A stretch of DNA of 6,279 nt from Rhizobacter sp. (GTDB taxonomy: Bacteria > Pseudomonadota > Gammaproteobacteria > Burkholderiales > Burkholderiaceae_C), in assembly GCA_014380155.1 (NCBI GenBank), contig JACMKJ010000394.1:1-6279 (forward strand). Direction: 5' to 3'. Made by a program: the position numbers and the translations under genes. Numbering within the stretch: position 1 is the first letter of the stretch; the number at the start of each line of letters is the position of its first letter. The notes below the pieces were generated by a model. It ran no database searches. It saw nothing but the letters and a program-made list of their open reading frames with translations, and was not told the origin of the DNA. Shown here piece by piece: positions 5,372 through 6,279 of this stretch.

Positions 5372-6279
5372 TCAAACCACGGGCAGCTGATGTTCTTTGA
5401 ACAGTTCCCGCAGCTTGAGTTTCTGGATCTTGCCGGTCGCCGTGTGAGGGATTTCGCTGACGAAAGCCACGTCGTCCGGGATCTGCCACTTGGCGATACG
5501 GCCTTCGAAGAAACCCAACAACTCTTCTCGCGTGAGGCTCATGTCGGGCTTCTTCACGACCACGAGCAAGGGGCGTTCATCCCATTTCGGATGGCGGCAT
5601 GCGATTGCAGCGGCTTCGTGCACCGCCGGGTGGGCCATGGCGATGTTTTCAAGGTCGATCGAGCTGATCCATTCGCCGCCCGACTTGATCACATCCTTGC
5701 TGCGGTCGGTGATCTGCATGAAGCCGTCGGCGTCGATCGTGGCTACGTCGCCGGTCGGGAACCAGTCTTGCCCATCGACCTTCACCAGCGGTGACTCATC
5801 GCGCTGGAAATAGCTGCTGATGACCCAGGGGCCACGCACCACCAGGTTGCCCGAAGCCTTGCCGTCCCAGGGCAGCGGCTTGTCGTCGTCGTCGAGGATC
5901 TGCATATCGACGCCGTAGACCACGCGCCCTTGCGAGGCCAGCAGGCGCTGCTGTTCCTCTTTGCTCGAAGCGACGTGTTTGCCCTTGAGCTTGGCCAGCG
6001 TGCCCAGCGGCGACATCTCGGTCATGCCCCAGGCGTGGATCACTTCCACGCCGAACTCTTCTTGCAGCGTGCGCATCATGGCCGGCGGGCAGGCCGAGCC
6101 GCCGATCACGGTGCGCTTGAAGGTGCTGAACTTGAGCTTGTTCTGCAGCACATAGTTGATAAGGCCCAGCCACACCGTGGGCACGCCTGCGCTGAAGGTC
6201 ACCTTCTCGCTCTCGAAGAGTTCGTAGAGCGATTTGCCATCGAGGTGCGGGCCGGGCATCACGAGCTTGGCGCCCACCA
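5372..6279 (-). CDS. AMP-forming acyl-CoA synthetase, C-terminal part (5' end outside window)
   Basis: This adenylate-forming enzyme activates a carboxylic acid with ATP and joins it to coenzyme A. About 302 C-terminal residues are visible, roughly 55% of a usual 540-550. Counting from the codon at 6277, motifs in order are GGSACPP (59-65), HAWGMTEMSPLG (81-92), FPTGDVATIDADG (173-185), DRSKDVIKSGGEWIS (191-205, the hinge and C-domain start) and TATGKIQK (279-286) with the presumed catalytic Lys283. All key residues are present, so the enzyme looks active. The HAWGMTEMSPLGTL stretch resembles medium-chain/DmdB-type (3-methylthiopropionyl-CoA ligase) and AlkK-like fatty-acid ligases. The exact substrate cannot be told. 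The frame runs off the window edge; the GTG at 6277 is an internal valine, not a start. It lies 138 bases upstream of the binding-protein gene on the same strand. Confidence 0.93.
   Translation of the reverse strand, partial: VGAKLVMPGPHLDGKSLYELFESEKVTFSAGVPTVWLGLINYVLQNKLKFSTFKRTVIGGSACPPAMMRTLQEEFGVEVIHAWGMTEMSPLGTLAKLKGKHVASSKEEQQRLLASQGRVVYGVDMQILDDDDKPLPWDGKASGNLVVRGPWVISSYFQRDESPLVKVDGQDWFPTGDVATIDADGFMQITDRSKDVIKSGGEWISSIDLENIAMAHPAVHEAAAIACRHPKWDERPLLVVVKKPDMSLTREELLGFFEGRIAKWQIPDDVAFVSEIPHTATGKIQKLKLRELFKEHQLPVV

Noticed and set aside
6275..6277. GTG as the start of the acyl-CoA synthetase
   Set aside because: The visible part lacks the whole N-terminal domain, so this is an internal valine codon and the gene continues beyond the window.

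Overview
The window is GC-rich throughout, and every gene I can support lies on the minus strand, so transcription runs from high to low coordinates. Protein style and an intergenic repeat of a type I recall from Comamonadaceae and related groups point to a betaproteobacterium of the order Burkholderiales. I cannot name genus or species from this sequence.

The layout in transcription order is: (1) 6279-5372, the C-terminal part of an AMP-forming acyl-CoA synthetase, cut by the window edge; (2) 5371-5234, a 138-base spacer that should hold the promoter of the next gene, though no strong promoter is visible; (3) 5233-3986, a secreted periplasmic substrate-binding protein of the branched-chain amino acid (HAAT/Liv) family; (4) 3985-3680, a 306-base spacer with a perfect 8-bp hairpin, a strong intrinsic terminator and a leader rich in the pentamer TTGCG; (5) 3679-2732, permease LivH; (6) 2732-1434, permease LivM with an unusual C-terminal extension; (7) 1437-640, ATPase LivG; (8) 639-557, a spacer almost filled by a GC-rich repeat-like palindromic element; (9) 556-1, ATPase LivF, cut by the other window edge.

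Together these encode a complete Liv-type ABC importer: a binding protein, two permeases and two ATPases. livH-livM-livG are translationally coupled through TGATG and ATGA overlaps. The binding protein is set apart by a terminator, which would let it be made in excess over the membrane complex. The adjacent acyl-CoA synthetase suggests that the imported solute may be a carboxylic acid activated to a CoA thioester, not a branched-chain amino acid. This is inference from context.

The most unusual observation concerns the two ATPases. LivF has arginine in place of the Walker A lysine, and LivG has LTYAE in place of an LSGGQ/LSYGE signature. In the assembled LivF-LivG dimer both changes fall at the same composite ATP site, while the opposite site keeps consensus Walker A and signature motifs. 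This predicts an importer with one degenerate and one consensus ATP site. No mobile element, tRNA, rRNA or CRISPR array was seen.
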